DNA of 64,000 bases, from the NCBI GenBank assembly GCA_026874595.1, contig CM049307.1, forward strand, positions 95,146,330 through 95,210,329. The letters are read 5' to 3'. This document shows, piece by piece, positions 12,858-24,800 of the stretch (the first letter of the stretch is position 1; each line of letters begins with the position of its first letter). The notes beneath the pieces are model-generated. The model did not search any database. It was not told where the DNA came from and saw nothing but the letters and a program-made list of their open reading frames with translations. Source of the stretch: Sipunculus nudus. Its lineage: Eukaryota; Annelida; Sipuncula; Golfingiida; Sipunculidae. The position numbers were made by a program, and so were the translations under genes.

Positions 12858-15800
12858 CTGCCAAGAAAATGAAATATATCATAACATGTTATATAATGAA
12901 AAACAACAGTAAAAACATTGCCATGTTACAAAAGGAGGTTATGCTATTCACCTGTGTTTGTAAACAATATTTTTTGTAAGCCGTCAATCTTCAAACAGAT
13001 TGAAATAATTTTTGACGTAATCAATACAGAAAACAGGCACGAAACTTTCACCTTGGGCAATGATTCAGGCAATTTTATAGGCCTTTAATGTAATACATGT
13101 GGCACATCTGGCACAAATGACTATCTAACTAGAGAAGGATAGATTGACCTGCCTTTAAGACAGATACTATGATGGATTCTTTCCATTTCATATAACTGAA
13201 TCATGGACATTTCAGCAATGTTCATGCTTTACAGGGTTCTTCATATCAATGCTCTTTGGGACCATTCATAATTTTTATGACAAATATTGATTGTTGTATA
13301 AATTTGTTGAAATATAAATTAATTGCTTAATAGCATAACATTTTATGATACACAATAGCCATTATGAAAATACCAGAATGTCCTCAAATAAAAAACAAGT
13401 GACCCATGGGTCATGACGCTCAGCTGACTGGGAAGAGATTCACAAAAGGAAATTTTATCATCAGAATGGTAGATACCCATTCAACTGAAGCATCAAACAG
13501 ATTAACCAACAGGCCAAGATTAAGTCTGTATTTATATATCTGAAAAATAGAGAAAAAATGTGTAAACTTTAAAAACTAGAATATGGGTAGCCGACAAGTG
13601 ACTACGTGTATCTGCCAAAATCAGAGTGAAGTGAGGCATGGAATGAGTGGCAAGGGGAAACAGAGTGAGGTATGTTGCATATTAGCATGGATGTCTGCAG
13701 CCTAAATGTGTATGTAGGTTGTGCAACCTACCACAAATCCAGAAAGCTGTCCAAGTTGTATACATATGCAAAATTTTAGGCAGAAAAGTCAAACCACTAC
13801 ATGGATATGAGTGATTTTAGCCCACGGCAGACAAACAGACAGACGCTGTGCAAATATGGTTGCAGTTTTGTGTATGATAAAGACCTATGTGAGATCTAAA
13901 CACAAGCAGAATTTTGGCCCAATCGGTCAAATGGTTTCTGAGATATTAGCTTGGATGTGTGCAGCGTTAACTAGAATGTAGGTGGCACGTACCACCTGTC
14001 ATAAAATCAAGAAAGATATCCAGGATGTATAAACCTGCAAAATTTTAGGCAGTTATGTCAAACCACTACAGAGAAATGAGTGATTTTAGGCCACGGCAGA
14101 CCAACAGACAGACGCTGTGCAAAAATGTGCAAAAATGGTTCCAGGTGGCCCCTCCAGTTTTGTGTATGATAAAGACCTATGTGAGATCTATACACATGCA
14201 AAATTTTGGCCCAATCGTTCAAACGGTTCCCGAGATATGAGCTTGGATGTCTGCAGCATAAACTAGAATAAAGGTGGCGCCACCTGTCATAAAATCAAGA
14301 AAGCTATCCAGGATGTATAAAACTGCAAAATTTTAGGCAGATATGTCAAACCACTGCCAAGATGTGAGTGACTTTATTGCACGGCAGACAAACAGACAGA
14401 CGCTGTGCAAAAATGGTTGCAGGTGGTGCCACCAGTTTTGTATATGATAAAGAGCTATGTTAGATCTATACAGATGCAAAATTTTGGCCCGATCGGTCAA
14501 ACGATTCCCGAGATATGAGCTTGGATGTCATCAGCGTGAACGTGAATGTAGGTGGTGCCACCTGTCATAAAATCAAGAAAGCTATCCAGGATGTATAAAA
14601 CTGCAAAATTTTAGGCAGATATGTCAAACCACTGCCGAGATATTAGTGACATTATTGCACGGCAGACAAACAGACAGACGCTGTGCAAAAATGGTTGCAG
14701 GTGGCGCCACCAGTTTAGCGTATGATAAAGAGCTATGTTAGATCTATATACATGCAAAATTTTGGCCCGATCGGTCAAACGGTTCCCGAAATATGAGCTT
14801 GGATGTCATCAGCATGAATGAGAATGTAGGTGGCGCCACCTGTCATAAAATCAAGAAAGCTATCCAGGATGTATACGCATGCCGAATTTCAGGTGAATTA
14901 GTCAATTCACTGCAGAGATATGAGTGATTTTAACCAAAGGCAGATGAACAGATGGACACTGTGCAAACATGGTTACAGGTGGCGCCACCATTTTTTGTGT
15001 ATGTTATAGAGTTATCCAAGGGCTACATTAGTATAAATTTTATTTCCTGATCAGTCAAACGGTTCCCGAGATATGAGCTTGGAAAGCTGATAAAATCAAG
15101 TCCCAGAGGAGCTCTCTGGAAACGAAAGCGGCAACGGCGGAGGAACCCAGTCAAAAACATAGTATCCACAAAACTTCATTTTGGCGGTTACAAAAATACA
15201 GGTGGCTCCACCAGTCTGCAGAAACTAATAAAAACACTTACAAACATCAATATCCATGCAAAGAATCATGGTGATCTCCCCATTAGTTGTTCAGATACTT
15301 CAGCTTTTGTATCAAATTGTCCATTATTCTGAGGGATACTTCGGAGTCCTATAGCTTGAAGGATATGGGTAACAGAGACCTAATTTTAAATTTCCACAGG
15401 CACTTTTCATGGGCCTTCTTGCATGACAAGAATGAAGATTCTAGGTCCAGTTGTTGCGATTTGTACCCTGTTGACAGATACCCACATCTTTAAAGGTATC
15501 AAAAAAAGAGAAAAAAAATCGTAAAAATTTGAAAAAAATAGAGGTGGCGCACCCAGTCTGCAGAAACTGATGGAACAGGTCATGATCAATATGTATGCCG
15601 AAAATCATGACCATCAGTGTTGTAGTTATTGAGATACTGCAGTTTTTGTATTAAATTTTCCATTATTCTGGGGGGTAATTTGGAGCCATACAGCTTAAAG
15701 AATATGGGTAACAGAGACCTAATTTCAGGTTTCCATGGAGACTTCATGGGTCTCCCTGTGTGTCAAGAATGAAGATTCTAGGTCCAGTTTTAATGATTTG

Positions 15801-18800
15801 TGCCCTGTTAACAGATGTTCATAACTTTAAAGGTCTCAAAAATAGAGAAAAAATTCGTAAAAATACCCGAACAAATACAGGTAGTGCCTCCAGTCTGCAG
15901 AAACTGATGAAACACTCCATGATCAATATCCATGAAAACAATTATGGTGATCTCTGCATTAGTTGTTCAGATACTTCAGCTTTTGTATCAAATTTTCCAT
16001 TATTCTGAGCTGTACTTTGGAGTGCCATAGCTCAAAGGATATGGGTAACAGAGACCTAATTTCAGGTGTCCATGGAGACTTATCATGGGTCTCCCTGTGT
16101 GTCAACAATGAAGATTCTAGGTCCAGTCCTTACAATTTGTACCCTGTTGACAGTTAACTACATCCTGAAAGGTCTCGAAAATAGAGAAAAAAAAATTGTG
16201 AAAATTTGAAAAAAAATACAGGTGGCACCACCAGTCTGCAGGTACTGATGAAACACCTCTTGATCAATATGTATGCCAAAAATCATGACCATCAGTGTTG
16301 TAGTTATTGAGATGTTGCAGTTTGTTTTTATCAAATTTTCCATTATTCTGGGGGGTTATTGGGAGCCCCCCATAGCTCAAAGGATATGGGTAACAGAGAC
16401 CTTATTTCAGGTTTCCATGCAGACTTTTTATGGACCTCTCAGTGTGTCAAGAATGAAGATTCTAGGTCCAGTCTTTATGATTTGTGCCCTGTTAACAGCT
16501 GTTCACATTTTTAAATTCATAAAAAATCGAAAAATTCAGGTGGCGCCACCAGTCTGCAGGAAGTGATGGAACATCTCATGATCAATTTGTATGCCAAAAA
16601 TCATGACCATCAGTCAAGTAGTTAATGAGATATTGAAGTTTTTGTATGAAATTTTTTACTTTTCTGGGGGGTACTTTGGGGCCCCATAGCTCAAAGGATA
16701 TGGGTAACAGAGATCTAATTTATGGTTTCCACGGAGACTTTTAATAGGTTTCTCAGTGTGTCGAGAATGAAGATTTTAGGTCCAGCGGTTACGATTTGTG
16801 CCACGATAACAGATGACAGCATCTTTAAACATCTAAAAATAGAGGAAAAAATTGTAAAAAAATCGAAAAATACAGGTGGCGCCACCAGTCTGCAGGAACT
16901 TATGGAACATCTCATAATCAATATGTAAGGCAAAAAATTATGACCATCAGTGTTGTAGTTATTGAGATATTGAAGTTTTTGTATGAAATTTTTTACTATT
17001 CTGGGGGGTACTTTGGGGCCCCATAGCTCAAAGGATATGGGTAACAGAGACCTAATTTCTGGTTTCCAAGGAGATTTTTCATTGACCTCTCAGTGTATCA
17101 AGAATTAAGATTCTAGGTCCAGCGGTTACGATTTGTGCCATGATAACAGATGACAGCATCTTTAAACATCTAAAAATAGAGAAAAAAATTTGTAAAAAAT
17201 CGAAAAATACAGGTGGCGCCACCAGTCTGCAGGAAGTGATGGAACATCTCATGATCAATATGTTTGCCAAATATCATGACCATCAGTCAAGTAGTTAATG
17301 AGATATTGAAGTTTTTGTATGAAATTTTTGACTTTTCTGGGGGGTACTTTGGGGCCCCATAGCTCGAAGGATATGGGTAACAGAGACCTAATTTCTGGTT
17401 TCCAAGGAGATTTTTCATGGACCTCTCAGAATCCCAAGTTACAAGGTTCTAGGTTCAGCGGTTACGATTTGTGCCTGGTTAACGGACGGACAGACGGATG
17501 ACGGACAAAGAGTGATCGCTATAGCTCAGATGACTTTCAGTCAGCTGAGCTAAAAATTATTCTCTTTCAGTGTTCTTGTAATACTGAGAAGAAATATGAT
17601 TACAAACCTTCCCCATCGTTCCATTTAAACTTTAATCACAGTGGCACAGTATGACAAAATTCTTGCATGTTTAATTTGATGTACATTTCAATAAATGACT
17701 GACCTGTGAGATTTCTGTCTCTATGATTGGTCGGAATTGCTTTTCTTGTCCTAATGCTTCCATTTCATTCAAAAACCTTCTTCTCTCATCAATTTCTGCT
17801 TGTACTATAAAATATGAAATTATAAAGATCATTAAAGTAAAAACATGTACTGGTTTCAAGGGATCCTATATTGTCTACAGTCTACATTTCTGTGATTTAA
17901 ATTTCTGTTTTATCTTTTATGTACTGGTTTATTTTATGGATTTCAAAGTTATCTGACAGACAAATAGAATCAGATAAGATTTATCATACGGTATCAGAAT
18001 GATAAATGTGAAATCAATCATCTTATCAAGGCAGAACCACGAATAGTTAAGCCCCAGAATTATCCAGGTCTACAGCATCTTGGGTAAAGATTATATCTTA
18101 TGTTTGTGTGGGGGCTAACTTAACACTGAGTAATACAGAAAGAGACAGTTAGTACCGATTACATTTTTACTGTGAACCCTGCACCCTATCAGGTATTGGC
18201 CATGTGATTGTTCAAAATTACTACAGCACTTTAAGTCTACAGTTATGAAATACCACACCTCTGACTAAACACTATATTGCTACTTATAATTTTGACCAAG
18301 AAATGATACATCTGACTCCACCTAGCCATGATAGGAAGGTAATACAGAACATTATTATAATTTAAATAATGATTAAATAACATTTACACTCATCAAATCT
18401 ATCCATCTTATTTTCTTCATAATCCTCGTCTTCCAGCCTCTTGAGGACTTTCTTGGGGTCTGGAGGAGGGATGTCCTCACCATAGGCCATGATGTTAGCC
18501 AGTCGTTCCTTATCTTTTTCATAAAAATATGCTGAAATAATATAAAACCCAAGTCAATACTCATGTGCATAGCTAAAGATGTTTAGTTATGAAATGCCTT
18601 TAGATTATTAACAGAGTGAGTTTGTGTTCATGGTATATTAAAGCATAAATAATACTCAAGTATACTGGGATAGGATCAAATGTTTTTAGGAATTATGGGT
18701 GGTGGGTTCTCAATAGAATTAATGAAATCTATATTATAATTGATGCTCCGCAGTCATCCATCAGATATGCACGTTTTTGGTCTTAAATGTTGTGAATGAT

Positions 18801-20269
18801 TCAAAGTGTGCCCTAAGGGGGATCATTTTCCTGATTTCTCCAGAGATTTATCAGCTGGGCTATCAAAGTGCCATCTGTCAGAAGCTACAATTGTGTATCA
18901 AGGTAGAAAGCAGTTTGTTACTCTGAATCGAGGCCTGGAAACTGATGATCAACATCATGTTACACAACTATTCTCTCAAAATATTCATCTTATAACTATA
19001 TATTTATATCCAGTGGAACCTTGCGACCACCCCACAATTGTGATCACCCTAGGGTTATGACAACTTATCTGGGTCCAGAAATTTGTTACTGTTACTTCAA
19101 TGATAAATAACTCAGAACTGTATCCACACCTGAATTCAAAATTACGGGCACATTTTCTAGTTCAGGAAATCCAGGATGGCAAGTTATAAAAGGCATTAAT
19201 GAAAATTGGTACAAATGACAGACAAAGGGACTAACATACCACCCACAACAAGAAAACGAATTCTCTTAGTGCTATTGGTCTTTTGGTCAATGTGTGAGAG
19301 GGATTTTGTGCAAGATAAATTCATTTATCAGCTCTATATTGTGTTGAAATTCATATATTGGCTCATTAGCACTCACCTTCCTTTTAATCATATAATATTC
19401 ATATTATCATTTGTACTAAAAAACAAAAGTTAATGATAACATTTGTTAACAAATATTACTTGTGTTGAACATTAACCATCTAAAATATTAACTGTACTCT
19501 ACACCTTTTTTTTTGTTAATCTCTGAATTAAATATTATATTAAACCTTACTTGTTTTTTTGGGAACATATTTTTCCCTCTCATAAGCTCCTGTGGCCTCT
19601 ATTTGTTCTTTGCTTCGTATCTGCGGGGAATTCACCCTATGAAAAATAAAAAAGGTTTATAATGTGTGCTCTTGTCTTGATAAATTGTACACATTTCTTT
19701 TTATATATGGACTCTCATTTAAGAAGTTCTAGCAAATTGCTGTAAGTCAAGTATCTCGTAATGTCAATTTGGGTCTGCCAATATCACAACATGGTATTCA
19801 CTCTGTGATTGACTGGTGAAAATACTACAACATAGGCTGCATCCACATGTAGAAGGACTCAAAATGCAGTCAAGTTATTGTTTCATTTTTGTTATTGATG
19901 ACAGTGGCAGAACTAGAGCGCTTATTATAAGATCTTGGATTTAATGTCACATTCCACTTTCCTTTGGCAGTTTATTAAAGATGTTTTACAGTTTTTTATT
20001 GGTTCAGCTGAAAGTGTAATAACTGTAATTTTTTAAAATAATTAATCAATTTGTTTCACTTAACATATGGTAAAACAATGTAATAACACTTACATTAATC
20101 CCTTAAGAGAAGAATGAATAATCAAACTTTACTGGAATCTAACCTACCTTGGGTCAACAATTTTGCTCGGAGGTGGCTTTTGCATGGGAACTCTTCTTTT
20201 TGCACTGGTTGTCGGGTGACACTGGGTGGGCAGAGTGGCACCATCTATTAAGATATATATATATATATG

Positions 20270-20323
<54 letters not shown>

Positions 20324-23300
20324 TATGAAACAAAAGGTATTCAATATCACACTTGAAGTGGTATTTGTTCAAGTGGTAACTCAGAAATACAGTTTATTTT
20401 AATAAGTACCAGTATATAAATCTACAGTCTCACATACTAAATAATATACATTATGGTCTTAACTTAATGAAGAACTAACTTTACTTTCACAAACCCCCTT
20501 TGTTGTTTAAAGATAGTGTCAGATGTGGCTAAGATTTATTTTGGTCATTATCATAATCACACACATAATTCTTACAGACACCTACCTTTAACAGTATGTT
20601 CCCTTTATGAACTAAATACATAAAAGTATACATTTATATATCAGAAATCTCTTCTAAGGAAACCTCTGTATCAAAGGTACCTCTCTAATATGGACACTTA
20701 AGGCATGGCTTTGAGAAATTAATTTGAATATCTGTATTCTGTAACCTCTCTACTCTTGACACCTTTTTATAACAGGTAAAAATTTCAGGTAAATTAGAAA
20801 CAGAGTATCTCCTAGCCTCAGAAACAAATGGAGCAATAAAAAAAAATGAATGTCAACATTTATCTGTGATTTTATATGGTCAGATAATGTGGGAAATAAT
20901 ATATACTTGAATGGGGTATGAAAAAGTGATTCAATCTGTTTAAAAAAGTGTATTTAAGTGTAAACATAAATAACAGCAGCTTTATACATTATTCAGTTAA
21001 AAAATTTTGCACAAATAACAGGATGAATGTAAATATCCTTCTACACTGAATTGATCAGAATATTTTTTGTTTGATACTCTACCTTGAATGGTTTTGTTGA
21101 GCTGTCTCTGCTGGAAATTGTTCAGTTTTGATTCTTTCATCATTTCTGCAAATGAATCATATAATGTGTAAAAGCATGAAATTAAAACAGACATGTAGTA
21201 TATAGGGAAATAGATATTATAGTTCTTCCACAGCACAGATATTTTATAAAACTTGAATGGCTGGAAGGGAACAACTTTGCTATAACTGAGTCACTCAATT
21301 TGGCTTGAAATTGAAATTAAAAAGACATTGATCAAACCATTAGTATATGAAATGCTATTTCTATTCAATTTTTATACACATATATGCAGTGAATACTTGT
21401 CATGTCTGATCTAAATAGAAGAATTCATGCTTGTGTCAAAATCATCAATTAGGTATTAGATGACTGCAAGCCTGTGAGTGTGATATTCAGATGTGTGAAA
21501 AACCTGACATGTCAATTTAACAGTTTGGTGCCCAACTGAACTCAAATGACAGCTTGGACTGAAATGGTTTGTCACATGATTTGAATAATAAAATGTCATA
21601 ACACTATAATCAGGGATTGAGGTAGCCAGGTGATTGAGATTTTCAGGTGAAAACCTATAGTTACTTGTCCAGTTGACGGAATGGCCATCTAATAATTGAC
21701 ATTAAAGAGAAACTGTTTACAATTTAATGCACATGACCAGTGTCAATACACATAAATATCAAATCTATTAGTCTTCTTAGACTCTGTTTTACTACCATTA
21801 GTTTTGCTTAATTATAAGCATCAATGATATTGTTTTCCCTGTCTCCGGAAAAAATTGTTCTTTATGAACCCTGTCAGTAAATCTCTCAAATATGCATCAC
21901 CACCCTTGGTTGAACGGACTATAAATGTTAGAGAACAAGTTCTGAAATGAACAAGTCTAAATAAATCATAACATTTTTCAGGGGACAGACACATTTGAGC
22001 AGGTAAATTTAATTAACTAGCTTCCCGACTTGGCAGGTATGACACATAGTCAATGTCTAACCCTGCATATACCTTGAGGCTTAACCTTTTAAGGTAACAA
22101 CAGAATGGAAATGTTATACTAAATTAAATAAATGCAGCTGCACATTTCTAGCGAATCAGGTACATAAGAATGGGCAAAAATTCAACAACAAACACAGGTT
22201 ACCACTTGATATAGAAATACAGATGCATACAGATCTGGCTGACCTAAGCTAATTGTGCACATACTGTGATCATATATTTATTAATTACAATTGAATAAGA
22301 TAAGAGACCTCTGCTCACTCTTTTCATTAAAGTTTATTTTGAAACAAAAGAAAAACATGCAACCTGAAATTACAAAGACTTTCTTGAAAAACACTACATG
22401 TGAAAGAATGTGCAGAACCTTAGGACTTTTGGGTCAAAGTAATAGGACTTACTTATTTAAAAAGATTTCATCCCAAACTTTCCATCTTGCGCAAAATTAG
22501 CTGACATGCCAGTATGGGGAGGGAGAGTATAAATGAATTTGGGGTCACAAGGTCACAGGGGTCATCTGTTCACAAATTAGTTTCCAGATGATAACTCCAG
22601 TTTAACTTGACAAAGTGGTTTTAATCTTAACTTATATACGGCTCACCACTGCAATAAGAACCCTGCCCATTTTGGGGTCAAAAGTCAAGGGCCACAGGAA
22701 CCATTTCTTTAAAAAGAATGTGTATGCAATTCAGGCCAAACTTTTCATTACTAACTTTCCATCTGCAAGATATTGCCCACCTGCCAATAGGGGAAGATTC
22801 TTTTTTGATTTCGGGGTCATAGGGTCAAAGGTCAATGTCACAGGGCACATCCATTCAAAATTAGTTTATGGATGATACTTCTGCTTTGGATAGACAGATT
22901 GGCTTCAAACTTAATTTATTAATAACCCACCACTTAAGATGTAATCACTTTATAAAAAATTATAATATACAGAGGCATAAGTTATGTAAGTATAATCTAT
23001 GTTAGAATGGCCAACTGATTAAATTAAAAAAAAAATAAAAAAAAATGCAAACAAAACATATCCAGTCTTGTGTCATATATTGAAGTGCACAACAGCTATA
23101 CTAATGATAATATATCATTGCATAATATTCAAATTTACACTTTTCTCTTATGGAGAGGCAAAACTGGCTGTCATCATCAGATATGAACAGTGTGTGTATT
23201 GTTTAACACACATATGCTGAATTAGTGTTCTGACATAAACAGAAATATCTGAAAGCTCATATGGGTAAACAATATTTTTAACACATCATCTTGAAGTCAT

Positions 23301-24637
23301 ATGTGCAAAAATTTCATCTAATATTCTTTTATCACATATTATCCATTAGACAAAATGTCTTGCTTCTTGATAACACTGGCACATGCCAAAAAGAGCAAAT
23401 GTGGAAATAATTCATGGTTCAACCTGTTGATGATGGAAAAACCTTTTTAGGGACTTCCTTAATCCTATACAGTAATCCTACACATTAATCAACTCATAAA
23501 TCCTAATTTCTTTACTATAAATGCTGATTAAAGTTTTTTCATAAATACTGCGATTACTGGAATTTTAAATACAATGTGATTTCACTAAACTGATGCAAAC
23601 ATTTCATGTGTATAATTTATTTAAATATATTCATGCTGAATATATAATCATAATATATTTCAATTTGATGCAATGAAATTATTTATAGGAAAAGGTAATA
23701 AAAATCCAGTGCATTCACCATAGTAAGCTTCTTATGTAGGGTGTACTGACAAAAGCCCACCCAGACTAAAGCCCATTGGACAAGAGCCCACTGCACATAA
23801 GCCCACCCCTAAAAGTGCAGACTTGGACAAGAGCTCATCCTTTACTAAAATATAAATTAAAATTATTTTACCATGTTTTTCTGAAGTCTTTTAAATACTA
23901 ACTACAGTTATATAACATTTTTTTTAATACTTATATGGCAAGTATTATAAAATGTTTATGATTTTTTAATCAGGGCAAGAGATACATTAGAAGGTTACAG
24001 GATACCATTAACACACAAAGGAGTCATTTTAGTATATGAGGCAGATTGCCATTAATAGTATAATACCATTATTGGTACGTTTTAAAACATCTTCGGCCAT
24101 GGTAGTGTCTATCCCCATGACCGTCATGCGGATTAGCTTTCTTATCAGCCTGACAGCTGTGTTCTCAAATAAATCGTACACTAAATATATTTTAATTTTT
24201 CATAATATAATCACTTCAAGTATAAGAGAAATTGATGAAAAGTATTAAGTAATTTTGGGAAAATTGATACAAAACAAAACTCATGAACAGAAATAAATGT
24301 TTTAGGCACCGGGCGTTCCTATTCGATCTTAATACTGGTGTCCAATCTCAGGTATATACTTCAACAGATCACGTAGTTCTTGTATAACACTTTGTATAAC
24401 ATTTTGGGAAAATTGATACAAAACAAAACTCATGAACAGAAATAAATGTTTTAGGCACCGGGCGTTCCTATTCGATCTTAATACTGGTGTCCAATCTCAG
24501 GTATATACTTCAACAGATCACGTAGTTCTTGTATAACACTTACCTTTTAATAAATTTTGTGTCTCCTTGCTGTAAGTGGCTTTTGGTGAGCTCCAAAAGC
24601 CGCCCTGTGCCACGGGGTGTCTTGTTTTGTCCGCCAT
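12732..24637 (-). CDS. EVG1: UPF0193/EVG1 (C22orf23-like) protein, seven exons, whole gene span
   Basis: Seven exons on the minus strand join to 705 nt, encoding 234 aa plus stop, in one frame without stops. Exons run 24637-24544, 21145-21083, 20244-20148, 19636-19551, 18531-18388, 17798-17704 and 12857-12732. Diagnostic stretches are MMKESKLNNFQQRQ (exon 2), ATGAYEREKY (exon 4), DKERLANI (exon 5), MEALGQEKQFRPII (exon 6) and an EISQ-KIREME join across exons 6 and 7. All match, in order, the UPF0193/EVG1 family, human C22orf23, which is about 217 aa. The protein is hydrophilic and charged, with no signal peptide or membrane segment. No biochemical function is known to me; a cilia- or sperm-related role is sometimes suspected and is not shown here. 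The exon 5/6 boundary is the least certain, because other splice choices there introduce a stop. Confidence 0.88.
12858..13573. other. EVG1-like intron 6, unique part
   Basis: Intronic AT-rich sequence. At 13397-13430 it holds a reversed copy of the 'GAGCGTCATGACCCATGGGTC' type dispersed motif seen at 7.7 and 58.5 kb. Confidence 0.5.
13574..15190 (+). mobile_element. Tandem-core element A, copy 2 (intron 6 of EVG1-like gene)
   Basis: The element starts ACTAGAATATGGGTAGCCGA followed by CTACGTGTATCTGCCAAAAT. It contains about five tandem units of roughly 280 bp, with GGTGGCGCCACC or variants near 14275, 14553, 14700, 14830 and 14979. It ends with ACATAGTATCCACAAAACTT and TTTTGGCGG. Its orientation is opposite to copy 1. 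The end hairpin is decayed, and element B begins immediately afterwards. Each unit also contains CAGACAAACAGACAGACGCT. Confidence 0.72.
15191..17556 (+). mobile_element. Tandem-core element B (seven ~335-bp units)
   Basis: Seven tandem units each open with a GGTGGCGCCACC-like palindrome followed by AGTCTGCAG, near 15200, 15542, 15880, 16220, 16541, 16875 and 17215, so the period is about 320-350 bp. Each unit also carries ATAGCTCAAAGGATATGGGT and GTCAAGAATGAAGATTCTAG. Palindromes are perfect only in the last three units. The array ends at ACGGACGGACAGACGGATGA and the hairpin AGCTCAGATGACT..AGTCAGCTGAGCT (17520-17553), the reverse of the end of element D at 5102. No coding capacity. Confidence 0.72.
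17704..17798 (-). CDS. EVG1: EVG1-like exon 6
   Basis: It encodes EIDERRRFLNEMEALGQEKQ followed by FRPIIETEISQ and ends at donor CACAG|GTCAGTC. The acceptor is taken as TACAAG|CAGAAATTG to keep frame with exon 5; AG three bases further on is the alternative. This is the second most conserved block of the family. Confidence 0.8.
18388..18531 (-). CDS. EVG1: EVG1-like exon 5
   Basis: A 144-nt exon with acceptor TTATTTCAG. It encodes YFYEKDKERLANIMAYGED, a proline/lysine-rich stretch, then KMDRFDE. The donor is taken as GAGT|GTAAATG because the alternative GA|GTGTAA gives a stop with exon 6. Confidence 0.75.
19551..19636 (-). CDS. EVG1: EVG1-like exon 4
   Basis: An 86-nt exon with acceptor TTTCATAG and donor ACAA|GTAAGG. 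It encodes VNSPQIRSKEQIEATGAYER and then EKYVPKK. ATGAYEREKY corresponds to the conserved 'ANGAYSREQF' block of vertebrate homologues. Confidence 0.83.
20148..20244 (-). CDS. EVG1: EVG1-like exon 3
   Basis: A 97-nt exon with acceptor TTAATAG and donor CCAAG|GTAGG, encoding DGATLPTQCHPTTS and PPPSKIVDPR. It aligns in order with GDALPLQCSPTSS of the human protein. A (TA)n tract lies immediately upstream of the acceptor. Confidence 0.82.
20251..20321. repeat. (TA)n microsatellite
   Basis: An almost pure TA/TG-interrupted dinucleotide tract about 70 bp long, directly upstream (in minus-strand sense) of EVG1-like exon 3. In-frame readings of tyrosine and isoleucine here are artefacts. Confidence 0.9.
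21083..21145 (-). CDS. EVG1: EVG1-like exon 2
   Basis: A 63-nt exon between acceptor TTTGCAG and donor CAAG|GTAGAG. It encodes the most conserved block of the family, MMKESKLNNFQQRQLNK. Phase is 1 in and 1 out. Confidence 0.88.
22480..22925 (+). repeat. Two ~275-bp tandem units with GGGGTCA(A)AGGTCA motifs
   Basis: Two units begin CTTTCCATCT near 22476 and 22756. They share TTTGGGGTCA/TTTCGGGGTCA, AAGGTCA..GTCACAGGG and a 'GATGATA(A)CTyC' block. It lies in intron 1 of the EVG1-like gene. GGTCA half-sites are frequent, but nothing indicates they are regulatory. Confidence 0.5.
23748..23852 (+). repeat. Short AAGCCCAC microrepeat cluster
   Basis: Five spaced copies of (A/G)AGCCCA(C/T) or AGCTCATC occur within 105 bp, alternating with GACAA/GACTAA spacers. 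It is intronic and unexplained. Confidence 0.45.
24252..24540. repeat. 149-bp direct tandem duplication next to a splice donor
   Basis: The block beginning ATTTTGGGAAAATTGATACA (24252) and containing GGCACCGGGCGTTCCTATTC recurs at 24401 with no visible difference, at an offset of 149 bp. The second copy ends where the EVG1-like exon 1 donor begins. Near-identity means a recent event, or an assembly duplication. Confidence 0.85.
24544..24637 (-). CDS. EVG1: EVG1-like exon 1 (start codon)
   Basis: The ATG at 24637-24635 lies in AAAATGGCGGAC, a YY1-like context. The exon encodes MADKTRHPVAQGGFW and ends NLLK plus one base, at donor AAAAG|GTAAGTG. It joins exon 2 in phase 1 to give NLLKEMMKES. 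The donor directly abuts a 149-bp tandem duplication in the intron. Confidence 0.85.
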
Positions 24638-24800
24638 TTTGACGCCACTGGTTGGTGATATCGCGCTAAACGAGAATCACGGGCAGGGATTAGTTTTCAA
24701 TACTTACAGTAGATGGCAGTATTGAATATCTTCGTGGCTTCTCGGGCGTCTGCGACGTGCTGCGGAATATGTCTGTGACCAGAAGTTTGTATCAATGTTT
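24638..24800 (-). promoter_or_regulatory. Probable 5' region of the EVG1-like gene
   Basis: GC content rises sharply here relative to the intron, with CpG-bearing stretches such as GGGCGTCTGCGACGTGC. The start codon lies inside AAAATGGCGGAC, resembling the YY1 consensus often found at first exons. No TATA box is obvious. The promoter role is inferred from position only. Confidence 0.4.

Noticed and set aside
20154-20372. Open frames rich in tyrosine and isoleucine
   Set aside because: Generated by the (TA)n tract next to EVG1-like exon 3; only the exon itself is coding.
22615-22875. Open frame in intron 1 of the EVG1-like gene
   Set aside because: Lies inside a tandem GGGGTCA-type repeat; read as repeat-derived.
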